Source: Hyaloperonospora brassicae
Taxonomy: Eukaryota > Oomycota > Peronosporomycetes > Peronosporales > Peronosporaceae
NCBI GenBank assembly: GCA_947650285.1
Contig: CANTFL010000037.1
Span: 1 to 64,000 of the forward strand
Direction of reading: 5' to 3'
DNA: 64,000 nucleotides
Shown: piece by piece, positions 47,285 to 59,408 of the stretch
Numbering within the stretch: position 1 is the stretch's first letter
Layout of the letters: each line of letters starts with the position of its first letter
Notes under the pieces: model-generated
Databases searched by the model: none
What the model saw: only the letters and a program-made list of their open reading frames with translations
What the model was told of the DNA's origin: nothing
Translations under genes and position numbers: made by a program

Positions 47285-50200
47285 GCCTCCCCACGTAAAA
47301 CGTAGGATGCGTGCGCATCCTACGTGGCAATTCGAGTGTGTATGCATTGCCCTTGCGATGCAACACTCGAAATGGCCCAATGTATTTCGGCAGTAGTTTA
47401 CTACTGCCGACACTAGTGACTGCATGTCCAGGTAAGTTTACCGTAGACAGTAGTACTAGGTCGTTAACCTTAAATGAAAGAACATTTGCTCTTCCATTCT
47501 TGTCTGCGTTCCGTTTCTGACGGTCCACCGCATTTGCGATGGAGTCCTGAACGAAACGGACTACCGCTTCTCGAGTCAGCAGGAAGTTCTCTGCTGACTC
47601 TTTGTTTTGTCTGGCAGTGCGCTTCGTGCGCACTGCTAAGAGATTGCTCTCTTCTTCAGCGAGGTTGTCTTCTTCCTCGCTGACATAATCGTTGGCGATG
47701 CTGAATATACCAGCATCGTCATCATCATCCGAATCAATAATAGCGTCGTCGCTATTATTGAGATGATCTTCTTCATCGATGTCGACTTGATCGACATCGG
47801 CATCATACGTGACGACGTTAACGTCGACACGTGATGAGCAAGAGCCAAAACGGTTTTTGCTCGAGCGAGTCCCTCCCCCCCTTATCCAAGAGTCACACTC
47901 TATAAGGGTGGGCACTCGTGGATGGCGTAGGCCATTCACGTAAAACGGTGTGTGCTGTGTTGAAGCATGCACCGAATTATTGATGGCGAATTCCACCATG
48001 GGTAGGAATTCGCTCCAACTCGGAAACGAGTGGACATATCCTCGAAGGATCTCTTCGAGGACACGGTTCGCACGTTCCGTCTGACCATCTGTTTCTGGAT
48101 GGTCAGAAGTGGACATCTTCAATCGTGTTCCGAGAGTACGGAACACGGTTTGCCAAAATGCCGCCGTGAACCGAGGGTCACGGTCGGATACGAGTTCACG
48201 GGGTAACCCGTGGAGTCTAAAGACCGTGTCTAGAAAGACACGAGCACAACCTTGAGCCTTGATCGACTCAGGGACAGCAGCAAGATGGACCATCTTGCTG
48301 AATCGGTCAACAAACACAAGAATACCATTATTCTTGTGAGCGTCTTCGGGAAACCCGAAGACGAAGTCCATTGAAACGGACTGCCAGCACTCTGTCGGAA
48401 CAGGCAGAGGCTGCAATGGCGCACGGGATGAAGGACTAGGCTTCACCCGTTGACAAACTTCGCAAGCACGTATGTACTTGCGAACAAACTGATACTGGCG
48501 GGGCCAGTAAAAGTCACGACTTACCGTGAGGTAAGTCTTTTCCCTTCCACGATGGCCGCTTGTTGGGGCATCGTGACACTCATACATGATGCGCAAACGC
48601 AAATCATGATGAGCGGGTACGACGACACGAGGCGTGTCGTCGGCAACAGCTGTATAGTACAGCAATCCGTTGCGTGTACTATACCGATCCGATGAGGATC
48701 GGTACAAAGCCGGTAAATCCCTCATGGATTTACTGGATGGATTCACCAGATGATCCATCAATCGCAGAAGATCCTTATCTTCCGCGTATGCCTTTCGTAC
48801 GTCGTCAAGTAAACTTGACGACGGGACACTGACTGACAGTGTCGCAACAGTGGGCTTATCCTCACTGTTGGATTGTGCGTCCGGCTCGAAATCGGGCCGG
48901 CGCGAAAGCGCATCAGCGACGACATTGAGTCGTCCCGGTTTATACTCCACGGAGAAGTTATACTCCGCGAAGAAAGACAGCCACCTCGCCATTCTTTGCG
49001 AGAGGTGTGGGCTGTTTACGGCCGTGCGTAATGACGCATGGTCCGTGTAGACAACAAACGGTCTATCTCCCAAGAGATAGACGCGAAACTTAGCCAGTGC
49101 GTATTTCATGGCAAGGAGTTCCTTGTCATGCACTGGGTAATTACGCTCAGCTGCTTGCAGCTGACGCGACTGATAACAGATGACGCGCTCCGCGCCATCT
49201 GCATCGAACTGCATTAACGCACAGCCGATTGCGAAATCGCTGGCGTCACAGACCACATGAAATGGTCTGTCCTGATCTGCAATCGCCAAGATCGGCGATT
49301 GCATCAAGCTTTGCTTGATACCTTCAAAGGAACGCTGGCACTCAGCGTTCCATGACCACTTGACATTTTTCTTGAGCAAGCAAGAAAGATGAACAGTCAT
49401 CTCGGCGTAGTTGCGCGAGTACTTGTGCAAGTACGCCGCATAGACCAAGGAACTTCCTTAGTCCCTTGACATCGACTGGCACTGGCCAGTCGGTGATCGC
49501 CTTGATCTTTTCGGGATCAGGGCGTACGCCGTGTTTACCCACGATGCACCCAAGAAGTGGTATTTCGCTAGCCGCGAATATACACTTCTTGAGGTTGGCG
49601 TACAACTTATACTTGCGCATAAGTTGAAGAACCTGACGAACGTGAGTTCTGTGAACTTCAACGTCCGTCTTTCCGTCCATAGCCCGGCTATGGACGAACA
49701 CATCGTCGAAGTAACTCGGTGCGAAGTCTCGCACCGGTCTCAACAGATTTGTTACACATCTGTTGAATGTTGCAGGGGCATTACTCAGCCCCTGTGGCAT
49801 CACTAGCCACTCCCACAGCATCCCGCTGGGGGTACTCACTGCCGTGAACGGGACGTCCCGTTCACGCATCAGGATCTGATAGAATCCATCCATCAGATCC
49901 ATGGACGAAAAGATGGTACTCTTTGACATACCATCTATGATTACGTCCTTCCTCGGTATCGGCGTCTGAGCCGGTACCGTTGCAGCATTCAACTTGTTGA
50001 ATGCGTGCACTATCCGCCACCCTCCTGTGGCCTTTCGCACACAGAAGGTCGGAGAGCTGTGAGGGGATGTTGATTCCCTCACATGGCCCGCTGCTAAGCG
50101 ATCGGCAAAGAACTTGTCGATCGCTAGTACTTGTTCACGAGGCAGTGGCCACTGCTTCATGACACAGTACTTCGAGCCCGGTTTGAGCTCGATCTCGTGT

Positions 50201-51501
50201 CGAGTGCCTTTGTCCTTAGGCAACTCGCAAGGTACGGATTCAGGGAACACATCCCTGAATTCGATCAAATCCTTATACAAAGGATTTGCCTGAAGTGACT
50301 CCCAGGATTGAGACGTGTATCGCTCAATCCGAGTCTTCTCATCGAGGACACTTTCGTCCATCGATGAGCTGCTGAGAACCCGTTCGTTCTCAGCAAATAC
50401 TGTTGCCGACCGAATATCGGCCACATACTCATCCTCTGTGACGAGTATGCAGATCTGCTTGACTTTGCCACTACGCAGATCACGCAAGAACCGTTTCGGT
50501 TCTAGCGTTGGCAACTGAGTTATCTCCGAAGTCAACTTCGGAGGCACAATCAGATCAAGCGTATAAGCGCCTACGCTTGATCCGTCATTAACCAAGACGT
50601 TCAACGTCTCGGTTTCTTCCTGGGAACTTGCTTCCACAGGTTGCTGAAGGCCTAATCCCTCAGCAAGCGACTCTTGAGGAATTCCTTCCTCAAGTACGTG
50701 GGGACTTATTCCCTCGACGTCTTCCGACTGTGGCTGTGCAACCACAGTCAGGCACCGATCCTCTACGGTCGACTCTCCAGTCGACCTAGGATTTTCATGT
50801 TGCCCCTTGGGGGCAACAGATTTCTTTCTTCTAAGATGCTGCCCGCTAGGCATGCATCCATGTCCCGGTCCACTCGACTTATTCGAGTGGTGGACCTTCG
50901 GCGCAGCCTGTACTTCTGTACAGCCGCCGGGAGCTTGCTCCACAGTGTAGTGATCAACTACACTGTGATCTTGTGCAGTCGTGCTAACGACCGTACCGCA
51001 AGTGAGGCCATCGCACTCACTCGCAGAACATCCACACGCTTGTGGACGCTCCAAGATGTTCATCAGATGGCCATCTGATGAACAAGCGGCAGGCATCTTC
51101 ACGGATCGATGCTGCCAGCTCACCCTTGGCTCGTACTTTCTGAGCCAAGGTAATCCCAGGATGACATCAAATTTGTCATCCAGATCTAGTACGATGAAGT
51201 CATCATCGTACTGTTCGCCCTCTAACGTGTAGTGGATTCCTACTACACGTTTCTCAACGGTAATCGATGCGCCTGTTGCAAGGCGCACCGTCATCCTTGT
51301 GAGGGGAATGTCGCGCTCAACGAACTTGAGCCTACGACCCTCTAGTGACTGGCGACGAACAAAGTTGTTCGACGCCCCACAGTCTACTAGGGCACGAAGC
51401 GACAAATCATTTGTCGCTTCCAACTTCAAGGTGATGAGCGAAACGTCATCACCAGGTGCAGAGACACACAATGATTGTGTATCTGGAGCAACTTTCGTCA
51501 A
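46656..51501 (-). pseudogene. pol of element 3 (two frames joined by a single 1-bp insertion)
   Basis: Segment 51501-49342 carries protease (Asp about 40 codons in, DCGAS; ILGLPWL) and RT up to YFDDVFVHS near codon 597. Segment 49448-46656 (930 codons) carries the end of RT (connection), RNase H (VVCDASDFAIG, VHDKELLAMKYAL), integrase (zinc region HHDLRLR...CEVCQR; core MDFVFGF, SDRDPRF, SDHPETDGQTERAN), an Asp/Glu-rich insertion, a GPF module (LLPKYIGPFRVLHRKGNAYT) and a chromodomain ([29 protein letters not shown]). Elements 1 and 2 are in register at the point where this copy has an extra base (GCCGCATAGACC). The frame upstream of 51501 is open back into gag, so the segment's apparent TTG start is not real; pol is probably made as a gag-pol fusion. 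Confidence 0.93.
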
Positions 51502-51529
51502 GAGATTTGCAAATTCTCTTGAGGTTGCT

Positions 51530-51573
51530 GGATCAGTAGGGCGCTCCGCCCCTACTGACCCCGACCATTTTTT
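51530..51573 (-). promoter_or_regulatory. Candidate -1 programmed ribosomal frameshift site (gag-pol) of element 3
   Basis: Minus strand: slippery A-AAA-AAT at 51573-51567 in the gag frame, an 8-nt spacer GGTCGGGG, then a stem TCAGTAGGG / CCCTACTGA around the loop GCGGAGCG. The gag TAG stop (51552-51554) lies in the stem. The pol frame is open through the site in the -1 register. The same arrangement exists in element 1 (20844-20850). Confidence 0.72.
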
Positions 51574-52706
51574 GATGGTCCGTCTCGCTGTTGCGGCTTC
51601 GCAACAGCGCTGGACCCACGCCCATTGCCCTTTCTGGCAAATGGTCGTCCATTTCGCTCAGTACTGTTTGGTACTGGGCGTGGAGCACTACACTCGTATG
51701 CGTAGTGCCCTAACTTCTGACAGCGATTGCACCTCTGCAATCGCTTGTTGTTTGAAGAGCGAGGTCTCTCGCTCTCAACATAGCAGAGGTCCATTGGTTC
51801 TGGACCTCCGATCTCTTGTCGTCTCGGTGGACGGTAAGAGTTTGAGCTAGCATGAGCCTGTCTCATGCTAAAGTCTTCCTGTTCCGCGGCTGATATCGCT
51901 TCTTCAAGCGTATTCAGCTCAAGGCGGAACAGATGGCTCCTGACGGGCCCTTCTGCGAGCCCTTGCATGAACACCGTAATCAACGTGTGTTCATGTACTG
52001 GGTTAGCAGTTATACTACTCGCAAGGAGTCGTATATGTTGTGCGTAAGCGTGCACATCACGCTTACCCTGCTTGAGTTTCAGGAGCTCTGAACGAGCCCT
52101 GAACTCAGCCCGTGGCGGCTCAAACGTTTGTCTGAGCCGGGACTTGAAGTCATCTAGCGACCTAAACACGTTTGGGTCGCTACTCTCGAGTCCCAGGGAC
52201 CAAGTTTTGGCACGCCCTGCCAAGTGGGTCTGAGCAAATGTGAGTTTCATTTGCTCATCTTCGACGCGACGAGCCCTTAGGGCTCTGTCGAGTTCGACAA
52301 ACCATAGTAACAGGGAGTCCTCCGGGACTCCACTGTACTTGGAGATGTCAACTTTCATGACTTCGGGACGACGCGCATGCGCCGTCCCGCCCACAGCAGC
52401 ATGGAATTGCTGCTGTCTCAACAGCTCCGTCTGTTGAGCACCGAGTTCTCTCAACTGCTCGGCCTGTTGAGAGCCTTGCTGGTGAAGCAAGGCTACTTTC
52501 TCCCTCTCGAGAGAAAGTTCATTCTGAATGAACTTGGCAATAGCGGCATGTTGTTGGTCTCTGTCTAGAGACTCCAACATGGTGCTAACGACGAGTTCGC
52601 CTACGGTAGAACTCATTCGTTCTACCGCACCCCATTCGATGTCACTCAAATGGGTAAACCCTTCACGCGTGGCGTGAAAGGTGTCTTCTTCATCCAACAT
52701 GTTCAT
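51552..52706 (-). CDS. gag of element 3 (384 aa, intact)
   Basis: Retrotransposon structural protein: N-terminal coiled-coil stretch rich in Gln/Glu (LLHQQGSQQAEQLRELGAQQ), capsid-like core (LLLWFVELDRALRARRVEDE, DVHAYAQHIRLLASS), Arg-rich linker and CCHC knuckle CNRCQKLGHYAYEC, then a basic tail RKGNGRGSS. The ATG at 52706 lies within the hairpin CATCCAACATG / CATGTTGGATG. It ends at TAG just past the frameshift signal. No lesions are visible. Confidence 0.93.
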   Translation of the reverse strand: MNMLDEEDTFHATREGFTHLSDIEWGAVERMSSTVGELVVSTMLESLDRDQQHAAIAKFIQNELSLEREKVALLHQQGSQQAEQLRELGAQQTELLRQQQFHAAVGGTAHARRPEVMKVDISKYSGVPEDSLLLWFVELDRALRARRVEDEQMKLTFAQTHLAGRAKTWSLGLESSDPNVFRSLDDFKSRLRQTFEPPRAEFRARSELLKLKQGKRDVHAYAQHIRLLASSITANPVHEHTLITVFMQGLAEGPVRSHLFRLELNTLEEAISAAEQEDFSMRQAHASSNSYRPPRRQEIGGPEPMDLCYVESERPRSSNNKRLQRCNRCQKLGHYAYECSAPRPVPNSTERNGRPFARKGNGRGSSAVAKPQQRDGPSKNGRGQ

Positions 52707-52750
52707 GTTGGATGTTGTGGTCCTTGGAAGGACTACAAAGTGCTACCAGG

Positions 52751-53141
52751 TGTAACGGGGCACACCCTTGCGTAACTTAACGCAAGGGTTTTGGGTGCCC
52801 CGACGGACGTACACGTGGCAAGCGAGGAAGCGTAGGTAGGGTAAAAGTAGAACTGTTATATTAATATAATTAAGTCTTTAAACTACTGTCTCTCTGTTTG
52901 ACTTAGTTTAACTATACTAATATAACTGGATGTATGGTGACGTCTCGTCACCACTCATTGCGCGCGTCTTGCGGCGATTGGTGGGTTGATATCATCACGA
53001 TATCAACCAATGAACAGACCCTTTGGTCGACCCTTCAATATCACCACTTTGGTGATATTGTTTAAAGAATATCCATCTTTATATTCTTTATTGTCACTTT
53101 CCTTAAAGTGACAATTTCATGTAACGGGCTGCCCCGTTACA
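52751..53141 (-). repeat. 5' LTR of element 3 (391 bp)
   Basis: Canonical termini, followed outward by the target duplication CGAGG at 53142-53146. Confidence 0.96.
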
Positions 53142-53146
53142 CGAGG

Positions 53147-56100
53147 TGTCGACGCGCTCGCCTACATTTATATCAGTGTGGCTTCGGTTGTACTGCTGTG
53201 GTAAGATTGAGAATTTTCTGCACACGATTTTTGTAGCTCGCCCTTTAGTTCTACGCAATGATTCCAACATACTTTATCAATGTTGCGTATCCTCGAAGCC
53301 ATTCTTGTAATCGGATGTCAGCAACCACAAAAGAGTCGTGACGTAAAGTGTATGCAGCGGATTTGACCCGATACGCAAAGTTAAGTTGTTTAATCATTCT
53401 CGATGCATGATAATTAATAATATGATCTGTTGACTTTATAAAGTAAAAGTAAGACCGTAGCCCTATCAACGGTTATATTCAAAAGATCTAGCTGACAACA
53501 CGCTTCTTATGCGCTGATAATGACCATATTGTTGGGCAACAAATTCACCTCTTATCATGGTGAGCACGATGAGAGAGAGACGGGTAGTTTTGTTAGAATG
53601 AGAACACCGGACTCAAACGATGCGGATTTGGAACTGTCGTTCCTTTTTATCATGCAAGTCCTGCTTTCCTATCGTCAGGCCTCCGTGACATTCTTCCGGG
53701 ACAAGTACAACCTTATATCATACCTATGAAAGACCAACTGTCAACAACTTTCACAAACTTCCCCTTGGTTTACCAGCTGCCATCCAAATTCACCAAATGA
53801 CATCCAACGGCCATCGAACTTATTCCAATAGTAGTCACTGCATATAGTTGTGGTACATAGCGAGCTTTACATGGCTTATAAAAACGTGCAAAGTCCCTGA
53901 TAGATAACATTTTTTGGCGGGAGACCGGGAAACCAAAAATTCTATTGTGGCTGGCCCCAGTAAAAAGTGGCTGTCCTCTGGGCTCGACCTCTCCCATTTC
54001 GATGCATTGATATCACATGACTTTGGGATTGCTTATCCTACTTGAATGTATCATATCTGTTCTTTATTGCATACTACTGGCATTATGGACGCACAAAAAC
54101 TTTTGTGAACTTTGTTGAGTATAAATATCACTGCTCGGTAGACAGCTTATATCCGGTTTCTCCAGATCTTTAAATGGCTTGATTTGGCGAGGATGTGCTT
54201 AATCGGAGTATTTTGTTTTACATTTACACGTATTCTATAGTGACGGATGATGGCCAGCGCGTAACGCGACCGACAGTGATTTAGGATAACGGAGAAAAAG
54301 TAAACGTCTTGTTGTGGCGATCTGACGTCGATTCACAGAAGAAAAAACCGATTTACTGCCATACATTTTTGTCTGAACTATAAATGTGAGCCAGAGTAGA
54401 GGTACACACTTGCATAAAGGCATCAAAGGTTCCAATATACCTGAGCTTTTAGTGAAGCAACCAGAGTAGAAGGATTAACATTCTATCAAAGGCAAGTATT
54501 TACAAAGAGATGTAGTGCTTGCTACTGGAATGCCGAAAAATTCGACAAAGTGAAGCGGATTTTTAGTTTTTTGCCTAAAAATGATACGAGCTAAGAGTCG
54601 TCACCTGTTTTACTGTCAACGCCTACTTTATTTACAACGACTTGGATATGATCAAAATAGCTCCTCTGTAGGTAGGTAAAATGTAGATATGGCTCCTTCC
54701 TAATATTATGTCAACCTTTGCAGTGAGCGTCATATTCATTTACATTGAATGCGACCAAATTCAACGGGAAAGATGAAACAAGCGATTCCTAATCCAGCTT
54801 AGCTGTTTTATGTTATACTCCCTCAGCCGCCGGATTAATATACAGTTCTTGTAGAAGTGACTGTCTCGGCCATCTCTATAACTATCATTCTGGACCTTCC
54901 ATGGTTATTCGCTATCGTAAAGATTGACGTGTCGAAGGACACCGTTGAGAAGTTTAATCATTTTGTGTTTATGGTTCCACCTCGATATATCGCATTGATG
55001 CCCAGCGCTTTTGAAGAGTATGAGTGAGCGGTTGGTGTTATTGACATAGAATTATCGCCAGTGTACAATTGTGTAGCATAAATGCCACTGACGCTAGCAG
55101 GCGGCGGATCGCCCGTTGTGTTAACGAAATTATAGATGGCATTTCAGTTTTGACTATCATAATCCGCCTTTCGAGCAGTGACATTAATGGTCATCACGCA
55201 AGCGAGTTAAAGTCATGACTGCAGGTAGTCGGTATTTTTTGTAGTAAATGTGGTATGGTCAGCATGTATTGTTCACTTTGGTGATGATTGTAAATAGCTC
55301 AAACCATATTGCTTTTGCATAATTCTTGCCTTTGGAACACTATAGCAGAGTACCACGCATCTTCAATAATATACTGGTCCCCTTCTGCTTCTGTTGTTCT
55401 CACTACTTCTTGCACAAAATAGGTTATTTCCGCGTCTCTTCCCTGTACATCGATATATTAATAAAAGAGACATTACTCTGACCTCAAATTGGTTGCGCAT
55501 ACGACGAATTTCAGTGCCCGTTCCAGCATTCGCGTGGAGCTGAGTCGAAATCACGAAGTAAAAGAGCGAAGGTTTTTTGCAGAGCCATATAGAGTGATGA
55601 TATAATAGCCTCACTAGTGTCAACTAGTGAGTGGACAATTGCCAGATTTCCTTCGATAGTACAAATATTTCAAGAAAAATATAATGGCGTATATAGTACA
55701 AAATGATTATAAAAGGGACTCCTTTCATCACTTACTCTTTACTAACCACCTCTCAGCTTAAATGCTAAGTAATTATGATCAGCTGAGTAAACTATTAGAA
55801 TTGAACACACTGCTGCTGCTTATGCGTTTCATCGAACGCTCTTCGTTAGCACACAAAATTCCACAGCCATAACACAACTAAAATCAGCATGGATCGCCAA
55901 ATTTATTATCAACTGCACCTATGCTGATCTATAAATTTCGCGTGCTGCTTTAAAATCTCTACTTAATTATGAAGGCTGCATTGTTGCTGTTCTACACCAT
56001 ATGAGAGTTGGGATCAAGTAAAAGATGGCATCAAAGCTGTTACTTTGCAGTAGGCATGCGCATTGGAAGCGATAACAAGCTCTACATGTAATCAACGCAA

Positions 56101-59100
56101 TTATGGTCGAGCGAGACATGGTACATGCTAAGGTTTAGAGCGCACTTTGACCTCTTTTACAAGAAAAATACAAGTAAGTTTAAGCCAGCATTAACGATCG
56201 CAACCACGAACTCTAAACCGACGTATTTGTTCAATCTCAGCGCCTATTGCTGACGAAAGAGTAACGCAAAGAAGTATTACAATCTGCAGTTGATCGACAG
56301 CAACCTTATCATATAGTGACCCAAATGCGCTGTCGGAGTTGTAACAATAACTTCCGAGGTATTTACAATACCATCATTTAAAGCGGCTGCGCATCCTAGC
56401 TGAGCGTTTCTGATTATTTTTCTATTTATAGGCCATGAATACCGCCCCGATGAAACTTATTTTGCTAAATTTAGTGGTCAACGACAAGTGACGCACCTTC
56501 TCATTTTTACGTTTTCCGCTAAGCAAATTTTGCTGTCGATTTAGCGCGGAACGGGTTTATTCGATCGACTGAACGTACAATACAAACCGTTTTGGGTCGA
56601 CTTTGACGCATGTTACGGGAGTCACATCCGCACACCAAGCATTTAACTTTGCCTACTGTGCATGTCTGGGAAACGTGCGATAGTATACCTTTGGGCGTTA
56701 TGGTACATACAACATGCTTTTAGCTGCATGTATATAGATAAAAGGCGATTGTAAATGATCATGAACTCGTATTATACAGATTGATCGACTCTTTGTGTTG
56801 ACGACAGCAACGTAAGGTTTCTTTTGTTTAAGTGGCACGTCAGCAAAAATGACTCTTATTGGCAGCGAAAGACCTTTCCAAGATTTGCATCTTTGAAGTT
56901 TTTAAAAACTCGAAAAACATTGGTGCAATCATAAACGGCAGTTGCATAGAATCTACACTTGACTAGGATAAAAAATATATTCTCGCCATGTCGTGTTATA
57001 CGATAAAGATAATTGACTGCTGATAAAGAACCGATTTGAAGCAGTGTTTATTTGTGATACACCGTGTATTGGTCACGTAACAATTTTGAGCATTAGAAGC
57101 GCGCATGTAGCAGTCGAATCATTGTAAAATATGTGTCTAAGGGGAAATATTCGAAGGTACAATTGCTTATAATTTCTTCTGATCTCAAGCTTGCAACTGC
57201 AGACTGCAAAACGGTCGGGAATGGGCGTCAACAAGTTGTGGCTAAGCATTAGTATTTTATGAAGTTATCGGCAAGGCCTCTGATTATGCTTAATAGATAA
57301 CGATCAAAGAGTGCAAAGTGCAAATTGGTACATCTCTAAAAATCTATGGAAAAACGCTGTGAAATATTAAGGTGCATGTATTTCGAATATTGAGATGCCG
57401 TGCAGGCACAAGTTTCGTCAACTAGCAGCTGAATCAGCAGTATAGATTTAAAAAAAACGCCAAGAGTGCTGAGCCTTGAGGATTTTGCTTTAAACTGGTG
57501 GATGGTGTATCCTCCTCAATAAGTAATTTATGTAGCATTCGCATCAAATAGGGGAAATAATAAAGACGACAAGATGACTTTAAAGAGAGAATCTCGTACA
57601 GGCAGCGAGTAATTATTGACCATCTAGATGTGCTACCGGAAGCGGACGTCTTCGATCCATCTTTATTCGTGGACGCGGACTCCTGTTGGTGCTATAAGGC
57701 GTCAAATAATGGGGCACCAATCGTATATATATACTGAATGTGTCGCACTTATAATTGTAAAGAATTCCTCGCGGAATATACGTCGATACATTCTGCGAGG
57801 AAAATTCTACTTCTATATGTGTTTATTTTATAGTGATTACCAAATCGCGTCTAATTTTGCATTTATTTACGTTGTTTTATCATTAACATTCCGCTACTTA
57901 CAGCGCGATAGTATTACGCCCTTTTTTACAATGGAGGGTGAGTGGGGACTAGCGGCTCCTAACCACAAACAATGTTCCTATTGACCACATTTTGATATCA
58001 TTATAATCAAACGGACTAACACACTATATCGAGCTTCGTAGCATCATTTCTTCGTTTGCCTTTTTTTAATAATAAGGCACATGCAGCCAGTCGGATCTCC
58101 CCTCCCAAACAATTTTGTGACAAGTAAAATTTAATAAGGAAAAGCGACACGAAGCGATAGAGGGAGCATATTACACGAAGGTTAAGATCTGGTACGCTTG
58201 ATATAGCGCATGAAAGGTGATGGATGAGGCTTTGGCTATCGAAAAAAGTTCAAATGACCCAGTAAGTCTATTTAGATCACACAACCTTGTTGTCTTTGCT
58301 AACATGTTGTTATAATCTGCTTGGCAGACCTAAATATCACTACTGTCTTCATCTAAGTGCACCTATTTTCAACGTATCAACACATGCTCCACTAGTTTAC
58401 CACACCATAGTCATAATCAATTCGATCAATTTCTTGATCGAGGAATTGATAAAGCTGACGTACTTTTTGTCGTTGTCATGTACATTATTTTGAGCTTTCA
58501 AGAGACCCCTATTACATGCTCCACCTCACTTGGCCTCCCGCTACCAGTCCACCTCGTAGCGTCAATATTTTTGTAATGTGGTGCTTTAACCCTTCGTGCG
58601 GTGTCCCAGTAATTTTCTACCTTGCTTGCGTAAGTAGCTTGCTCGTTTATAAAAAGCAACAAAGGCTGCCAAACGAAGTATGCAGTGCCGATGTCGCTAA
58701 AGGGGAATAGGAATACAAATTGGCACGAAGTGCTCTTACGATTAAAACAATGGGAAACAATGAGTCATTTAAGCACGATTACTGAGGTTTCATTTAAACA
58801 AATGTAAACTTAGATAAATACAAACAGAAAATCGGGGAACAAAGGCTCTTGCATCGGCTACAAGTTGAAACGGTCATCTATGGACATTTAAGCGAAGCCA
58901 TCGAATCGATGACTAGTTGACACTCGATGGAAACAGTAGATTACAGCAGTATCGATATCGCCGGATGTACATGTGGTTGATGCGAAAGAATTGGATTCGA
59001 TTTCAGACATAGATTGCAATACATGATGAGAACGAAAGCATGCATCTTGTCATTCTTTTACATTTGCGCTCATTCTTCTCCAATTTCGTTCACCTTTGCT

Positions 59101-59408
59101 GTATTCTATCTGTATCTAGACTTATGTTGTCGATTTCAGTATATATTACCTTCGGACGTTGTGAATGACAACAATTGTTTCGTTGCTCATCGTGAAGATG
59201 TGTGCCATAGTATGCAATTTTACAATGGCTGATATTTCCTGGGTATCGCTCTACAATATATGTCAGCTAATAATGCACTGTCAATTAAAAACGTTGCTAG
59301 GGGCACACTGCTCAATACAGCGCCTCTGTATCCTAATGAAGCATCTGCGCTCGAAAAAAAAAGCGTCGACGACCCACAATTAGTCATTACAACGACCTAA
59401 GTGTAAAT
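53147..59408. other. AT-rich intergenic region without recognised genes
   Basis: No frame above about 118 codons and none with recognisable motifs or splice chains; the 118-codon frame at 57628 lacks family features. A single strong dyad lies at 57764-57801 (TTCCTCGC...GCGAGGAA with GAAT/ATTC inside). No tRNA-like folds were noticed. Confidence 0.5.

Larger units (their letters stand above)
45154..53141 (-). mobile_element. Ty3/gypsy chromovirus, element 3 (full length, nearly intact)
   Basis: Flanked by a perfect 5-bp target duplication CGAGG (45149-45153 and 53142-53146). LTRs start TGTAACGGGGC and end GCCCCGTTACA and differ from each other at about three positions, so insertion was very recent. 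Order on the minus strand: LTR, candidate primer binding site (52736-52748), gag, pol, antisense ORF, AAGGGGGGGTGA tract, LTR. The only coding lesion I find is a 1-bp insertion in pol near 49437-49441. Confidence 0.97.

Noticed and set aside
49342..51501. TTG at 51501 as a real start of pol
   Set aside because: The frame is open upstream into gag and a -1 frameshift signal is present, so a fusion product is more likely.
35211..53165. Shared 16-mer CGACGCGCTCGCCTAC at about 35211 and 53150 (cereblon exon and right flank of element 3)
   Set aside because: In 64 kb a single 16-nt coincidence is expected about half the time; no extended similarity.
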